Shown here: piece by piece, positions 1 to 11,418 of the stretch
Layout: the number at the start of each line of letters is the position of its first letter
Position numbering within the stretch: the first letter of the stretch is position 1
Source: Ruminococcus sp. AF46-10NS
Lineage (GTDB): Bacteria; Bacillota; Clostridia; Lachnospirales; Lachnospiraceae
DNA: 37,812 nucleotides
Direction of reading: 5' to 3'
Assembly: GCF_003474435.1 (NCBI RefSeq)
Contig: NZ_QRNF01000031.1
Span: 1 to 37,812 of the forward strand
Translations under genes and position numbers: made by a program
Notes under the pieces: model-generated
The model's input: only the letters and a program-made list of their open reading frames with translations
Databases searched by the model: none
Told to the model about the DNA's origin: nothing

Positions 1-145
1 AAATTATAAAAACTTAATACAGAGAATCGGAATTATTTTATCAGGTATATAAAATCATAGATTTCGATTATTAAATAAGAAATATAACCAGAAAACTCGA
101 TTCGAAAGAATGAAGAGGAAGAAAAATTGAATAACGAAGAGTGTT

Positions 146-199
146 GAGACGGTCATCATTTTTTGAAACTGTTAAAGTAAAAAAAGTGATGACCGTCTC
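146..199. repeat. Long inverted repeat (19-bp stem, 16-nt loop)
   Basis: GAGACGGTCATCA (146-158) is a perfect complement of TGATGACCGTCTC (187-199). The stem continues through one T-G pair into TTTTT (160-164) against AAAAA (181-185). The loop is 165-180. There is no T-run after either arm, so it is not a standard intrinsic terminator. It lies 30 bases upstream of the promoter of the next gene. Confidence 0.75.
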
Positions 200-228
200 G
201 TTGTGCATTCACAAAATATATTTACCGG

Positions 229-257
229 TTGCCATTAAAATTATCATCAGTTATACT
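229..257 (+). promoter_or_regulatory. Sigma-70-type promoter for the RluA-family gene
   Basis: A TTGCCA -35 box (229-234), a 17-base spacer and a TATACT -10 box (252-257) lie 27 bases upstream of the ATG at 284. Confidence 0.6.
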
Positions 258-283
258 TCTGTGAGAAAGGAAGTAAGCTGTAA

Positions 284-982
284 ATGTATAATAATCAAAT
301 CGAAAAAAATATTTTGTATGAAGACAGAGATATTCTTGTCTGCAGAAAACCATCGGGAATGCCGGTACAGGCAGCGGGGATAGGAACCATGGATATGGAA
401 AGTGCTTTGAAGAATTATCTTGCACAGAAGAATCCCGGAAAAATGCCGTATCTGGCGGTGATCCATCGCCTCGACCAGCCGGTAGAAGGGGTTCTTGTTT
501 TTGCGAAAACATCCGGTGCGGCGGGAAATCTAAGCAAGCAGATCATGGCCGGGGGCGCAGGGAAGTATTATCTGGCAGTAACAGAAGGGAAGCCGGAGAA
601 ATCAGAGGGTACACTTACTGATTATCTGAAAAAGAACGGAAGGGCCAATATATCACAGACAGTACCTGCCAATACACCGGGGGCGAAGAAAGCAATCCTT
701 CATTATAAAGTACTGGATCAGAAGGAAATCAATGGAAAGATCCGTACACTTCTTAAGATCAAACTGGAAACAGGCCGCCATCATCAGATCCGTGTGCAGC
801 TTTCACATGCAGGAATGCCGCTTCTTGGTGACCGAAAGTACAATCCGTCAGGGGAGAGAGGTGTATCCCTGGGATTATGCTCCTGCGGCCTTGAGTTTAA
901 GCATCCGAAAACAGGGAAGCAGATGAAGTTCGAAACAGAGCCTCAGGGCAGCGCATTTCTGGATTTTGTGAAAAAACTGTAA
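284..982 (+). CDS. RluA-family rRNA/tRNA pseudouridine synthase
   Basis: The protein has 232 residues and probably isomerises uridine to pseudouridine in rRNA or tRNA in the cytoplasm. The RluA-family catalytic motif HRLDQPVEG, with the catalytic Asp, lies near residues 61-69. The later family motif GRHHQIRVQLSHAGMPLLGD is also present. There is no N-terminal S4 RNA-binding domain, so it is a short, catalytic-domain-only member. ATG 284 follows AAAGGAAG about 11 bases upstream. The gene stands alone between its own promoter and the next gene's promoter. The target uridine cannot be told from sequence. Confidence 0.9.
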   Translation: MYNNQIEKNILYEDRDILVCRKPSGMPVQAAGIGTMDMESALKNYLAQKNPGKMPYLAVIHRLDQPVEGVLVFAKTSGAAGNLSKQIMAGGAGKYYLAVTEGKPEKSEGTLTDYLKKNGRANISQTVPANTPGAKKAILHYKVLDQKEINGKIRTLLKIKLETGRHHQIRVQLSHAGMPLLGDRKYNPSGERGVSLGLCSCGLEFKHPKTGKQMKFETEPQGSAFLDFVKKL

Positions 983-987
983 AAACT

Positions 988-1016
988 CTGGACGGAAATA
1001 CGAAAAAGTGTATAAT
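988..1016 (+). promoter_or_regulatory. Promoter of the sugar-binding lipoprotein gene
   Basis: A perfect TATAAT -10 box is at 1011-1016. The -35 region is weak (CTGGAC 988-993, spacer 17). The transcript would have a leader of about 100 nt that carries three copies of an AGTAAC/GTTACT motif. Confidence 0.55.
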
Positions 1017-1026
1017 GTAAAAAGCG

Positions 1027-1100
1027 AGTAACCAAATGTAAGATTTTTGTAAAGTATACGTTACTGTGGACGGATAAGAGAGGCCATGAAGAACAGTAAC
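1027..1100 (+). repeat. Three alternating AGTAAC/GTTACT motifs in the leader
   Basis: AGTAAC (1027-1032), GTTACTGT (1060-1067) and ACAGTAAC (1093-1100) are spaced 33-35 bases apart. The middle copy is complementary to both outer ones, so either of two mutually exclusive stems could form. On DNA the copies could instead be spaced operator half-sites. Confidence 0.4.
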
Positions 1101-1122
1101 CAGCGAGGAAGAGGAGATTACA

Positions 1123-2220
1123 ATGAAAAGAGTTGCAGTAATGTCAGTGGCCTTGTTGGCTGCGGCGACTCTGCTGACAGGATGTCAGAAGGAAGAAGTA
1201 GAGAAGCTAGTTGCACCGCTTGTTGCAGATGTCCAGGAGACTCCTGAAGCACAGGAGATGGAAGAAGAGAAGAATCCGGCGATCCCTGAGATCGATGACA
1301 GCCTGTCGATTGAGGCAGGAGCGAGGATCGCAGTTGTGAGTAAGAGTACGAAGGGTGAATTCTGGGATAAAGTAAAAGAAGGAATGCAGGCTGCTGTCAA
1401 GGATGTGAACGCAGCTTATGGCTTTAAGAAAGATGACCAGATCACAATGACCTTTGAAGGGCCGGACAATGAAGAGGACGTAGAGAGCCAGATCAATACA
1501 CTTGATGCAGTTATTGCGGAGAATCCGTCCGTTGTATGCCTTTCTGCCGGGGATATGGAATCCTGCCAGGCACAGCTTGAGGCTGCCAAGGAGAACGGGA
1601 TCCCGGTGATCGCTTTTGATTCCAATGTCAGCGATACGAAACTGGTGAAGGCTTTTCGCGGAACAGATAATGTGCAGATCGGTAAATATGCAGCGTATAA
1701 ATTGGGAAGTGCCATTGGAAAAATGGGAAATGTAGCTGTTTTTGCAGCACAGGAGAAGACTCAGAGCTCCCAGGAACGTGTACAGGGCTTTCTGGATAAC
1801 ATTGCGAACTACACAGATATCAAAGTTGTTGAGACGATTTATTCCGATCAGGTTGATGATATGAAAGCAACCATGCAGGAAGTTCTTGATAAATACCCGG
1901 CGCTGGATGGTGTTTTCTGCACCAATGCCGATGTATCGGAGATGTTCCTGTCTGTGAATAAAGATACAGGTGATAATAAGGTTGCCATGGTTGGCGTAGA
2001 TGCAACCAGCAAGCAGCAGGAAGCAGTTAAGAGCGGAGACGAACTTGGCATTCTTTCACAGAATCCTTATGCAATGGGATATCAGACCATGTGGGCTGCG
2101 ATCCAGGCAACAGCACCTAAGAAAGAAGTAAAAATTGAGAAAAAAGTTCTGCTTGACCCGGCATGGATTGATGCAGAGAATATTGAAAGCGAAGATTACG
2201 CAAATTATATCTATAATTAA
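1123..2220 (+). CDS. Sugar ABC transporter substrate-binding lipoprotein (type 1 periplasmic-binding fold)
   Basis: The protein has 365 residues and would be lipid-anchored on the outer face of the membrane. The signal peptide ends in a lipobox LTGC with Cys21. An acidic linker follows (about 25-65), then a type 1 periplasmic-binding domain (about 68-345) of the galactose/ribose-binding kind: AVVSKSTKGEFWDKV, VIAFDSN and VAMVGVDATS are typical segments. No permease or ATPase gene is adjacent. It is followed by a terminator and the ATP synthase operon, so it either serves a transporter encoded elsewhere or acts as a sugar sensor. SD GAGGAGAT precedes ATG 1123. The sugar is not determinable; galactose, glucose or ribose are all plausible. 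Confidence 0.85.
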   Translation: MKRVAVMSVALLAAATLLTGCQKEEVEKLVAPLVADVQETPEAQEMEEEKNPAIPEIDDSLSIEAGARIAVVSKSTKGEFWDKVKEGMQAAVKDVNAAYGFKKDDQITMTFEGPDNEEDVESQINTLDAVIAENPSVVCLSAGDMESCQAQLEAAKENGIPVIAFDSNVSDTKLVKAFRGTDNVQIGKYAAYKLGSAIGKMGNVAVFAAQEKTQSSQERVQGFLDNIANYTDIKVVETIYSDQVDDMKATMQEVLDKYPALDGVFCTNADVSEMFLSVNKDTGDNKVAMVGVDATSKQQEAVKSGDELGILSQNPYAMGYQTMWAAIQATAPKKEVKIEKKVLLDPAWIDAENIESEDYANYIYN

Positions 2221-2244
2221 AAGATAACCGGAACAGCTACATAA

Positions 2245-2306
2245 AAGAGTCATCTGTCAGATAAAGACGCAGAAGAGGTTTTTATCTGTAAGATGATTCT
2301 TTTTTT
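2245..2306 (+). terminator. Intrinsic terminator after the sugar-binding protein gene
   Basis: A stem of about 20 bp pairs the region starting AAGAGTCATCTG (2245-2265) with 2281-2301. A run of seven T (2300-2306) follows. Confidence 0.85.
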
Positions 2307-2434
2307 ATGTATAAAAATAAAAAACACGAACAGAATAAATAAACAAAAAGTCTCTGCAAAACGGCAAAAATATAACAAAATCGACGATATTTTAACGGAA
2401 AATAAATTATAAATATAACAATTGCATAAAAATA

Positions 2435-2463
2435 TTGTTTTACAGATACAATTATGGTACAAT
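2435..2463 (+). promoter_or_regulatory. Promoter of the V-type ATP synthase operon
   Basis: TTGTTT (2435-2440), a 17-base spacer and TACAAT (2458-2463) lie 28 bases before the chosen start of the first operon gene. This placement argues against an in-frame upstream ATG at 2422, which would lie before the promoter. Confidence 0.6.
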
Positions 2464-2490
2464 TTGGATATGCAGAGAGGCGGTGATCAG

Positions 2491-2799
2491 ATGATCCAGG
2501 AAACGATCAAGGCAGTGAAAGAAGCGGAGGCTAAAGCACAGCAGAAAATAAAAGATGCATCCGTTCGTGCACAGAGTATCGTCAGCGAGGCTGAGAAAGA
2601 GGCGGAGGAGATTATCAGAAAGGCGGAGACAACCGCTGCCGGACAAGCGGCATCTGATATGAAAGCTGCTGAGGAGCGTGCACACAGTACAGAGAACACT
2701 GTCGGTGAACAGGTAAAGGGGGAACTTGCAGCTTTGAAAAAGAAAGCGGAGTCGAAGCGTGAGCAGGCGATCCAGGCAGTAATGGACAATTTGTTCTGA
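2491..2799 (+). CDS. V-type ATP synthase subunit H (peripheral stalk, coiled coil)
   Basis: This is a 102-residue, highly charged Ala/Glu/Lys-rich protein predicted to be almost entirely one long coiled coil, as expected of the G/H stalk subunit that pairs with subunit E. The start at 2491 is chosen because AGAGGCGGTG lies just upstream and because the promoter -10 box ends at 2463. Identity rests mainly on composition, size and position as first gene before subunit I, the usual clostridial order. The Ala/Glu/Lys repeats (KEAEAKAQQKI, EAEKEAEEIIRKAE) match the family style. Confidence 0.8.
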   Translation: MIQETIKAVKEAEAKAQQKIKDASVRAQSIVSEAEKEAEEIIRKAETTAAGQAASDMKAAEERAHSTENTVGEQVKGELAALKKKAESKREQAIQAVMDNLF

Positions 2800-2815
2800 G
2801 AGGGGGAATGCGAAA

Positions 2816-5294
<2,479 letters not shown>

Positions 5295-5314
5295 TTTATC
5301 AGGAGGGGCAGAGC

Positions 5315-5908
5315 ATGACAGGATTAGAGAAGATGGTGAGCCAGATTCTTGAAGAGGCCGATGCTTCTGCAGCTGTTACGATCAGTGATGCGGAGAAAAA
5401 AGCCGCGGAGATCCTGGATGAAGCCGGAAAGAAAGCAGATGAGATCCGGCAGCAGCGGGAGGAACAGTCCAGGGCAAAGGTAAAAAGTTATGACGAGCGT
5501 ACAGCTTCTGCGGCAGATATGAAGAGACGTACCGCAGTTCTTGCTGCCAGGCAGGAACTGATCGGAAGTGTGATAGCAGATGCCTGTGAACGTGTGAAGA
5601 ATCTGGATGAAGAGAAATATTTTGAGATCCTTAAAAATATGGTTGGGAAATATCTTCTTCCTAAAGATGGGGAGATCTGTTTTTCCCGGAAGGATCTGGA
5701 ACGGATGCCGGCAGATTTCCGTGAGGAGATCAGGAGCATGGCTGAGAAAAAAGGCGGCGCGCTGGAGTTTTCCGGTGAAGCCAGAAATATAGATGGAGGT
5801 TTCATCCTGGTATATGGCGGTATTGAGGAGAATTGTTCAATTGATGCTGTATTTGCTGAGAAACGGGATGAACTTCTGGATCAGGTAAGAAAGATTTTGT
5901 TTGCGTAA
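5315..5908 (+). CDS. atpE: V-type ATP synthase subunit E (peripheral stalk)
   Basis: The 197-residue protein has an N-terminal coiled coil (about 1-95, Ala/Glu/Lys/Arg-rich) and a C-terminal globular domain containing the family-like DGGFILVYGGIEENCSIDAVF. It pairs with subunit H to form the outer stalk holding the catalytic head still. The start at 5315 is chosen over an in-frame TTG at 5291 because AGGAGGGG lies 7-8 bases before it. The TTG overlaps the stop of subunit K. Confidence 0.9.
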   Translation: MTGLEKMVSQILEEADASAAVTISDAEKKAAEILDEAGKKADEIRQQREEQSRAKVKSYDERTASAADMKRRTAVLAARQELIGSVIADACERVKNLDEEKYFEILKNMVGKYLLPKDGEICFSRKDLERMPADFREEIRSMAEKKGGALEFSGEARNIDGGFILVYGGIEENCSIDAVFAEKRDELLDQVRKILFA

Positions 5909-5938
5909 AACACCATCGCAAGAAGGAGGGCGTGAAAT

Positions 5939-6910
5939 ATGTTTGGTGAAGATTATGCCTATGCGGTGGCGCGGATACGTGTTCTGGAGACCGGACTTTT
6001 GAATCAGGCAGCGATCGAGCAGCTTCTGGCATGTCAGGATGAACAGCAGTGCCTGCAGCTTCTAACTGAGAAAGGCTGGGGAAATGGTGATCCTGCAGCA
6101 GGAGCAGATGCGATCCTTTCCAGGGAAAGGGAGAAGATATGGGAGATCATGGATTCTCTGGTAGCGGACAGATCTGTATTTTCCGTTCTTTCCTATCAGG
6201 ATCTTTTCCATAACCTGAAAGCTGCAGTGAAAGCCAGTATTCTGGCTGGTGCAGTACCGAATATTTTTTTCAGTGACTGTGCTGTTGACGGGGAAGATAT
6301 GGTAAAGTTCCTGAAAGATAAGGAATATGACCGTTTTCCGGAATATATGAGGGAAACAGCCAGAGAAGCGTATGAGACTTTTCTGTATACAAGAGACGGT
6401 CAGCTTGCGGATATTATTGTTGACAGGGCAGCACTGGATGCCATAAAAAAAGCCGGGGAACGATCAAAAGAGGAGATCGTCCGGCAGTATGCGGAATCCA
6501 CGGTAGCAATAGCAGATATCCGGATCGCAGTACGTGCCTGCAAAACAGGAAAAAGTTCGGATTTTATGAAGAAAGCCATGGCAGAATGTGACACGCTGGA
6601 TAAGGAGAGGCTGATCCATGCAGCAGTAAGCGGAATGGATCAGATCATGAGTTATCTGGCAGAAACGAAATATGTGGACGGGGCACAGGCACTGGCAGAG
6701 TCGGCATCAGCTTTTGAGAGATGGTGCGACAACCAGATCATGGAAACGATCCGTCCACAGCTGTACAATTCATTTTCACTGGGACCGCTGGTAGCTTATG
6801 TACTTGCCAGAGAAAATGAGATCAAGACGGTGCGGATCATTCTTACCGGAAAGCGCAGCGGCCTTCCGGAAGAGTTTATCCGGGAAAGGGCAAGGGAGAT
6901 GTATGTATAA
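5939..6910 (+). CDS. atpC: V-type ATP synthase subunit C (ring-to-shaft connector)
   Basis: The 323-residue soluble protein corresponds to subunit C/d, which sits on the K ring and socketed central shaft. It is rich in helices, with YAYAVARIRVLE at the N terminus and GPLVAYVLARENEIKTVRIILTGK near the C terminus, both typical of the family. The SD is AGAAGGAGGG, 7 bases before ATG 5939. Its last 8 bases overlap the start of subunit F, suggesting coupled translation. Confidence 0.92.
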   Translation: MFGEDYAYAVARIRVLETGLLNQAAIEQLLACQDEQQCLQLLTEKGWGNGDPAAGADAILSREREKIWEIMDSLVADRSVFSVLSYQDLFHNLKAAVKASILAGAVPNIFFSDCAVDGEDMVKFLKDKEYDRFPEYMRETAREAYETFLYTRDGQLADIIVDRAALDAIKKAGERSKEEIVRQYAESTVAIADIRIAVRACKTGKSSDFMKKAMAECDTLDKERLIHAAVSGMDQIMSYLAETKYVDGAQALAESASAFERWCDNQIMETIRPQLYNSFSLGPLVAYVLARENEIKTVRIILTGKRSGLPEEFIRERAREMYV

Positions 6911-7223
6911 GATCGCAGTTTTAGGTGATTATAACAGCATTTACGGGTTTGCAGCTCTTGGCCTTGATACTTTTCCGGTGGAGGATCCCCAGGAGGGACG
7001 GGAGAAGCTTAACCGTCTGGCAGCTGATGAATATGCAGTTATTTATATTACGGAACAGTTGGCGGAACAGCTTTCCGCAGAGATCAGCAGATACAGTGAG
7101 ACACTGATTCCGGCAATTATCCAGATTCCGGGAATTTCCGGGAATACAGGTGCCGGTATCGAAAATGTGAAGAAATCTGTGGAGACAGCAGTTGGTTCTG
7201 ATATTCTTTTCAGTAATGAGTGA
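6903..7223 (+). CDS. atpF: V-type ATP synthase subunit F (central shaft)
   Basis: The 106-residue protein with a small Rossmann-like fold attaches to subunit D in the rotor shaft. MYKIAVLGDYNSIYGFAALG matches the usual N terminus of the family, and PAIIQIPGISG is the conserved C-terminal part. The start at 6903 lies inside the last codons of subunit C and is supported by AAGGGAG upstream. An earlier in-frame ATG at 6798 would give an unlikely long extension inside atpC. Confidence 0.93.
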   Translation: MYKIAVLGDYNSIYGFAALGLDTFPVEDPQEGREKLNRLAADEYAVIYITEQLAEQLSAEISRYSETLIPAIIQIPGISGNTGAGIENVKKSVETAVGSDILFSNE

Positions 7224-7247
7224 CAAGAAAGCAGGTGATTGGTTCAG

Positions 7248-9017
7248 ATGAGCAGAGGAACCATTAAAAAAATAGCAGGCCCGCTGGTAATTGCCAGGGG
7301 TATGCGAGATGCGAATATGTACGACGTGGTCCGTGTAAGCGATCAGCGTCTGATCGGTGAGATCATTGAGATGCACGAAGATGAGGCCTCCATACAGGTA
7401 TATGAGGAGACTTCAGGACTTCGTCCGGGAGAACCGGTAGAGTCAATGGAAGTTCCGCTTTCTGTAGAGCTGGGACCTGGCCTTATCACAAGTATTTACG
7501 ATGGAATCCAGCGTCCGCTGGACGATATCATGAAAGTAGCAGGCAGCAACAATCTGAAACGTGGTGTTGAGGTACCTGCACTGAAACGAGACAAAAAATG
7601 GAACTTTGTTCCGACAGCGAAAGTTGGAGATGAGCTGGAAGGCGGCGATGTTCTCGGAACTGTTCAGGAAACCATTGTTGTTACACAGAAGATCATGGTT
7701 CCTCCGAATATGAAGGGAACTTTGAAAGAAATTAAATCCGGCGAATTCACAGTGGATGAGACGGTTGCGGTTCTTTCAACTGCAAATGGGGACAAGGAGC
7801 TGACACTGATGCAGCACTGGCCTGTACGACGTGGCCGCCCATATAAGAAAAAACTTCCACCTGCAAAACCTCTGGTAACAGGACAGCGTGTTATTGATAC
7901 CATGTTTCCAATCGCAAAAGGCGGCGTTGCAGCAGTTCCGGGACCTTTTGGAAGCGGTAAAACAGTTATCCAGCATCAGCTTGCAAAATGGGCTGAGGCG
8001 GATATTGTGGTTTATATCGGCTGTGGTGAGCGTGGAAATGAGATGACAGATGTTCTGAACGAGTTTCCGGAGCTGAAGGACCCGAAAACAGGACAGTCCC
8101 TGATGGAGCGTACTGTTCTGATCGCCAACACCTCAGACATGCCGGTTGCGGCACGTGAGGCTTCTATTTATACAGGTATCACTATTGCAGAGTATTTCCG
8201 TGATATGGGTTATTCCGTAGCTCTGATGGCAGATTCCACATCCAGATGGGCCGAGGCTCTCCGTGAGATGTCCGGACGACTGGAGGAGATGCCTGGTGAG
8301 GAAGGTTATCCGGCATATCTTGGCTCCCGTCTTGCACAGTTCTACGAGCGTGCAGGCCATGTGATCTGCAGCGGAAAGGACGGAAGAGAGGGTGCGCTGA
8401 CAGCCATCGGTGCTGTATCACCTCCTGGTGGTGATATTTCCGAGCCTGTTTCCCAGGCAACCCTTCGAATCGTAAAGGTATTCTGGGGACTGGATGCGAA
8501 CCTTGCATACAAACGTCATTTCCCGGCTATTAACTGGCTGACCAGCTATTCTCTGTATCTGGACAGCGTAGGCGGCTGGTTTGATGAGAATGTGGCACCG
8601 GACTGGATGAAGCTTCGTCAGAAAATGATGACTCTTCTTCAGGAAGAAGCAGAACTTGAGGAAATCGTAAAGATGGTAGGTATGGACGCACTTTCACCTG
8701 GCGACCGCCTGAAAATGGAGGCAGCCCGTTCTATCCGTGAGGATTTCCTTCACCAGAACTCTTTCCATGAGATCGATACCTATACATCTCTGGAAAAACA
8801 GCACAATATGATGCGTCTGGTACTTGCGTTTTATGATGCTGGCGTGGATGCGCTGAAGCAGGGAGCTGATATCAACGACATCGTAAAACTGCCGGTTCGT
8901 GAGCAGATCGGCCGTTACAAATATACGAAAGAGGATGAGCTGGCAGCAGAATATGAAAAAGTAACACGTCAGCTTGCAGGAGAGATCGCAGAACTTCTGA
9001 GAAAGGAGGGCCTGTAA
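7248..9017 (+). CDS. atpA: V-type ATP synthase subunit A (catalytic)
   Basis: The 589-residue catalytic subunit hydrolyses or makes ATP in the soluble head. Domains in order are a beta barrel (1-75), the A-specific insertion (about 110-190), the nucleotide domain with Walker A GPFGSGKT (about 231-238), and the C-terminal helical domain. The catalytic GCGERGNEM segment and [27 protein letters not shown] are standard. ATG 7248 is preferred over TTG 7239 because AGGTG would lie only one base from the TTG. The length equals the usual family length. Confidence 0.97.
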   Translation: MSRGTIKKIAGPLVIARGMRDANMYDVVRVSDQRLIGEIIEMHEDEASIQVYEETSGLRPGEPVESMEVPLSVELGPGLITSIYDGIQRPLDDIMKVAGSNNLKRGVEVPALKRDKKWNFVPTAKVGDELEGGDVLGTVQETIVVTQKIMVPPNMKGTLKEIKSGEFTVDETVAVLSTANGDKELTLMQHWPVRRGRPYKKKLPPAKPLVTGQRVIDTMFPIAKGGVAAVPGPFGSGKTVIQHQLAKWAEADIVVYIGCGERGNEMTDVLNEFPELKDPKTGQSLMERTVLIANTSDMPVAAREASIYTGITIAEYFRDMGYSVALMADSTSRWAEALREMSGRLEEMPGEEGYPAYLGSRLAQFYERAGHVICSGKDGREGALTAIGAVSPPGGDISEPVSQATLRIVKVFWGLDANLAYKRHFPAINWLTSYSLYLDSVGGWFDENVAPDWMKLRQKMMTLLQEEAELEEIVKMVGMDALSPGDRLKMEAARSIREDFLHQNSFHEIDTYTSLEKQHNMMRLVLAFYDAGVDALKQGADINDIVKLPVREQIGRYKYTKEDELAAEYEKVTRQLAGEIAELLRKEGL

Positions 9018-9018
9018 A

Positions 9019-10392
9019 ATGCCAAAAGAATATAGAACCATACAGGAAGTTGCCGGCCCTTTGATGCTGGTACGTGGCGTTGAAGACGTGGCATTTGACG
9101 AGCTTGGTGAGATTGAGCTTGCCGATGGCGAAACGAGAAGATGCCGTGTTCTGGAGATCGACGGAAGCAATGCACTGGTGCAGCTGTTTGAGAGTTCCAC
9201 AGGTATCAACCTTTCTAACAGCAAGGTACGTTTTCTGGGACGAAGCATGGAGCTTGGCGTATCCGGCGACATGCTGGGCCGTGTTTTTGACGGTCTGGGC
9301 CGACCGATCGATGATGGCCCTGAGATCCTTCCGGAAGAGAGAAGAGATATCAACGGACTTCCGATGAACCCTGCAGCCAGAAGTTATCCGGAGGAGTTTA
9401 TCCAGACCGGTGTATCTGCGATCGACGGACTGAATACACTGGTTCGTGGACAGAAGCTTCCGATCTTCTCAGCATCCGGTCTTCCTCATGCACAGCTTGC
9501 GGCACAGATCGCAAGACAGGCGAAGGTTCGTGGAAAAGATGAGCAGTTTGCGGTTGTATTTGCTGCCATGGGTATTACTTTCGAGGAGTCCAACTTCTTT
9601 GTAGAGAGCTTTAAGGAAACCGGAGCGATAGACCGTACTGTTCTTTTTGTAAACCTGGCAAATGACCCGGCTGTTGAGCGTATCGCTACTCCGCGAATGG
9701 CACTGACAGCAGCAGAGTATCTTGCCTTCGAAAAAGACATGCACGTACTGGTAATCCTTACAGATATTACAAACTATGCGGACGCTCTCCGTGAGGTTTC
9801 CGCAGCGCGTAAAGAGGTTCCTGGACGTCGTGGTTATCCCGGATATATGTACACGGACCTTGCTTCTCTTTATGAGCGCGCAGGCCGTCAGAAGGGAAAA
9901 GCAGGAAGTATCACCATGGTTCCGATCCTGACCATGCCTGAGGATGACAAGACTCATCCGATTCCTGACCTTACCGGCTACATCACAGAGGGACAGATCA
10001 TCCTGAGCCGTGAGCTTTGCCGCAAAGGGATTACACCGCCGATTGATGTTCTTCCGTCTCTGTCACGACTGAAGGATAAAGGTATCGGTGAAGGCAAAAC
10101 AAGAGCGGATCATGCCAACACCATGAACCAGCTGTTTGCTGCATATGCCCGTGGTAAAGAGGCCAAAGAGCTGATGACCATTCTTGGCGAGGCTGCTCTC
10201 TCTGATATTGACCTTATTTATGCAAAATTTGCAGATGCTTTTGAAAAGGAATATGTTTCCCAGGGCTATCAGGCAAACCGTGATATTGAGGAGACTTTGT
10301 CCATTGGCTGGAAGCTGCTTTCCATTCTTCCGAGAAGCGAGCTGAAACGTATCGATGACAAATTCCTTGACCAGTATTACGGAAAAGTATAA
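9019..10392 (+). CDS. atpB: V-type ATP synthase subunit B (regulatory/non-catalytic)
   Basis: The 457-residue homologue of subunit A lacks a Walker A loop ([17 protein letters not shown] in its place), as expected of the non-catalytic B subunit that alternates with A in the hexamer. [22 protein letters not shown] and [21 protein letters not shown] are family signatures. Only one base separates it from atpA. Its ribosome site (AAAGGAGGG) lies in the last codons of atpA. Confidence 0.97.
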   Translation: MPKEYRTIQEVAGPLMLVRGVEDVAFDELGEIELADGETRRCRVLEIDGSNALVQLFESSTGINLSNSKVRFLGRSMELGVSGDMLGRVFDGLGRPIDDGPEILPEERRDINGLPMNPAARSYPEEFIQTGVSAIDGLNTLVRGQKLPIFSASGLPHAQLAAQIARQAKVRGKDEQFAVVFAAMGITFEESNFFVESFKETGAIDRTVLFVNLANDPAVERIATPRMALTAAEYLAFEKDMHVLVILTDITNYADALREVSAARKEVPGRRGYPGYMYTDLASLYERAGRQKGKAGSITMVPILTMPEDDKTHPIPDLTGYITEGQIILSRELCRKGITPPIDVLPSLSRLKDKGIGEGKTRADHANTMNQLFAAYARGKEAKELMTILGEAALSDIDLIYAKFADAFEKEYVSQGYQANRDIEETLSIGWKLLSILPRSELKRIDDKFLDQYYGKV

Positions 10393-10406
10393 AGGGGGGA
10401 TGATTT

Positions 10407-11081
10407 GTGGCATCAACACAGGTGAATCCTACCCGTATGGAGCTTACGAAGCAGAAAAAAAAGCTGGTGACTGCAGTGCGCGGACACAAGCTTCTGAAGG
10501 ATAAGCGAGATGAGCTGATGAGACAGTTCCTAGACCTGGTACGTGAGAACATGGAGCTGCGTCAGAAGGTAGAGGCTGGTATCCGAAGTGCCAATACCAA
10601 TTTTGTTATTGCAAAAGCCGGAATGTCGGAGGAAACTCTGAATACGGCACTGATGGCTCCCAAGCAGGAAGTTTATCTGGAAACCGGAAAAAAGAATGTC
10701 ATGAGTGTGGATATTCCTGTTTTTGAATATAAAACAAGAACACCGGATGCTAACGATATCTATTCCTATGGTTTTGCTTTTACCTCCAGTGATCTGGACG
10801 GAGCGGTGAAATCCCTGGAGGATATACTTCCTGACATGCTTCGTCTGGCAGAAGTGGAAAAAGCCTGCCAGCTGATGGCTTCCGAGATCGAGAAGACCAG
10901 ACGACGTGTAAATGCTCTGGAGCACGTAATTATACCGGAAGCTCAGGCAAACATCAAATACATCACCATGAAGCTGGATGAAAATGAGAGAAGTACGCAG
11001 ATTCGACTGATGAAGGTGAAGGATATGATGCTTGAAGAGGCTCATCACTACAAAGAGCGGGAGGCAGAACGCGGAGCGTAA
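10407..11081 (+). CDS. atpD: V-type ATP synthase subunit D (central shaft), GTG start
   Basis: The 224-residue shaft subunit begins with NPTRMELTKQKKKLVTAVRGHKLLKDKRDEL, the hallmark N terminus of the D family (cited here in sense only; the key part is NPTRMELTK). Long helices at both ends form the antiparallel coiled coil that rotates inside the A3B3 head. The start is GTG 10407, eight bases after AAAGGGGGG. It is the last operon gene, and a weak hairpin follows at 11146-11190. Confidence 0.95.
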   Translation: MASTQVNPTRMELTKQKKKLVTAVRGHKLLKDKRDELMRQFLDLVRENMELRQKVEAGIRSANTNFVIAKAGMSEETLNTALMAPKQEVYLETGKKNVMSVDIPVFEYKTRTPDANDIYSYGFAFTSSDLDGAVKSLEDILPDMLRLAEVEKACQLMASEIEKTRRRVNALEHVIIPEAQANIKYITMKLDENERSTQIRLMKVKDMMLEEAHHYKEREAERGA

Positions 11082-11145
11082 AGAACAGGAATCGTATCAG
11101 AAAAAGGAAAATTTATTATAGAAAGTTTTTAAGCAACGGGAAGGA

Positions 11146-11190
11146 AAACGTCTCTGTACTGTGGTATTTTTGGCAGTGCAGGGGCGTTTT
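11146..11190 (+). terminator. Probable terminator of the ATP synthase operon
   Basis: AAACGTCTCTGTACTG (11146-11161) pairs with CAGTGCAGGGGCGTTT (11174-11189) with three G-U pairs. The U-tract is short (TTTT then GCG), so termination may be partial. Confidence 0.6.
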
Positions 11191-11256
11191 GCGTAAGACA
11201 AATATTTGGGGCAGGCGGATATTCGGATAAATTTAGAAAATGTTAAGTTTTTGTTA

Positions 11257-11285
11257 TTAGAAAATCAAGAGAAGTACAGTATAAT
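11257..11285 (+). promoter_or_regulatory. Possible promoter for the PAP2 phosphatase gene
   Basis: A perfect TATAAT (11280-11285) has a weak TTAGAA 17 bases upstream. Its last bases overlap the start of a 15-base tandem repeat. Confidence 0.45.
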
Positions 11286-11313
11286 AGATAACAGTAAAAT
11301 AGATAACAGTAAA
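11284..11313 (+). repeat. Two tandem copies of a 15-base unit
   Basis: ATAGATAACAGTAAA occurs twice back to back (11284-11298, 11299-11313). A partial third copy of the GATAACA core lies at about 11326-11332. The repeats sit at the expected transcription start. Confidence 0.7.
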
Positions 11314-11418
11314 ATAGGCAGACACAGATAACAACAGGAATAAAAAGGAATCATCTGTATTGTCTGCAGGAAAATAAAGAGAGGAAGAGGTGAATGCTGG
11401 TTTAACAGCAAGGTATAT

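Larger units (their letters stand above)
1..283. other. AT-rich leader region upstream of the pseudouridine synthase gene
   Basis: No convincing gene is seen here. The first 140 bases are AT-rich and featureless. Bases 146-199 form a long inverted repeat, and bases 229-257 hold a good promoter; both are listed separately. A small open frame starting at 141 runs through the repeat and into the rluA-like gene in another frame, so it is not treated as real. Confidence 0.6.
11082..11418 (+). other. Gap between the ATP synthase operon and the PAP2 gene
   Basis: The gap holds a weak terminator (11146-11190), a promoter (11257-11285) and a 15-base tandem repeat (11284-11313). No gene is seen. Confidence 0.6.

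Noticed and set aside
141..383. 80-codon plus-strand frame
   Set aside because: It crosses the 19-bp inverted repeat and the rluA promoter and start, has no ribosome site and no family features.
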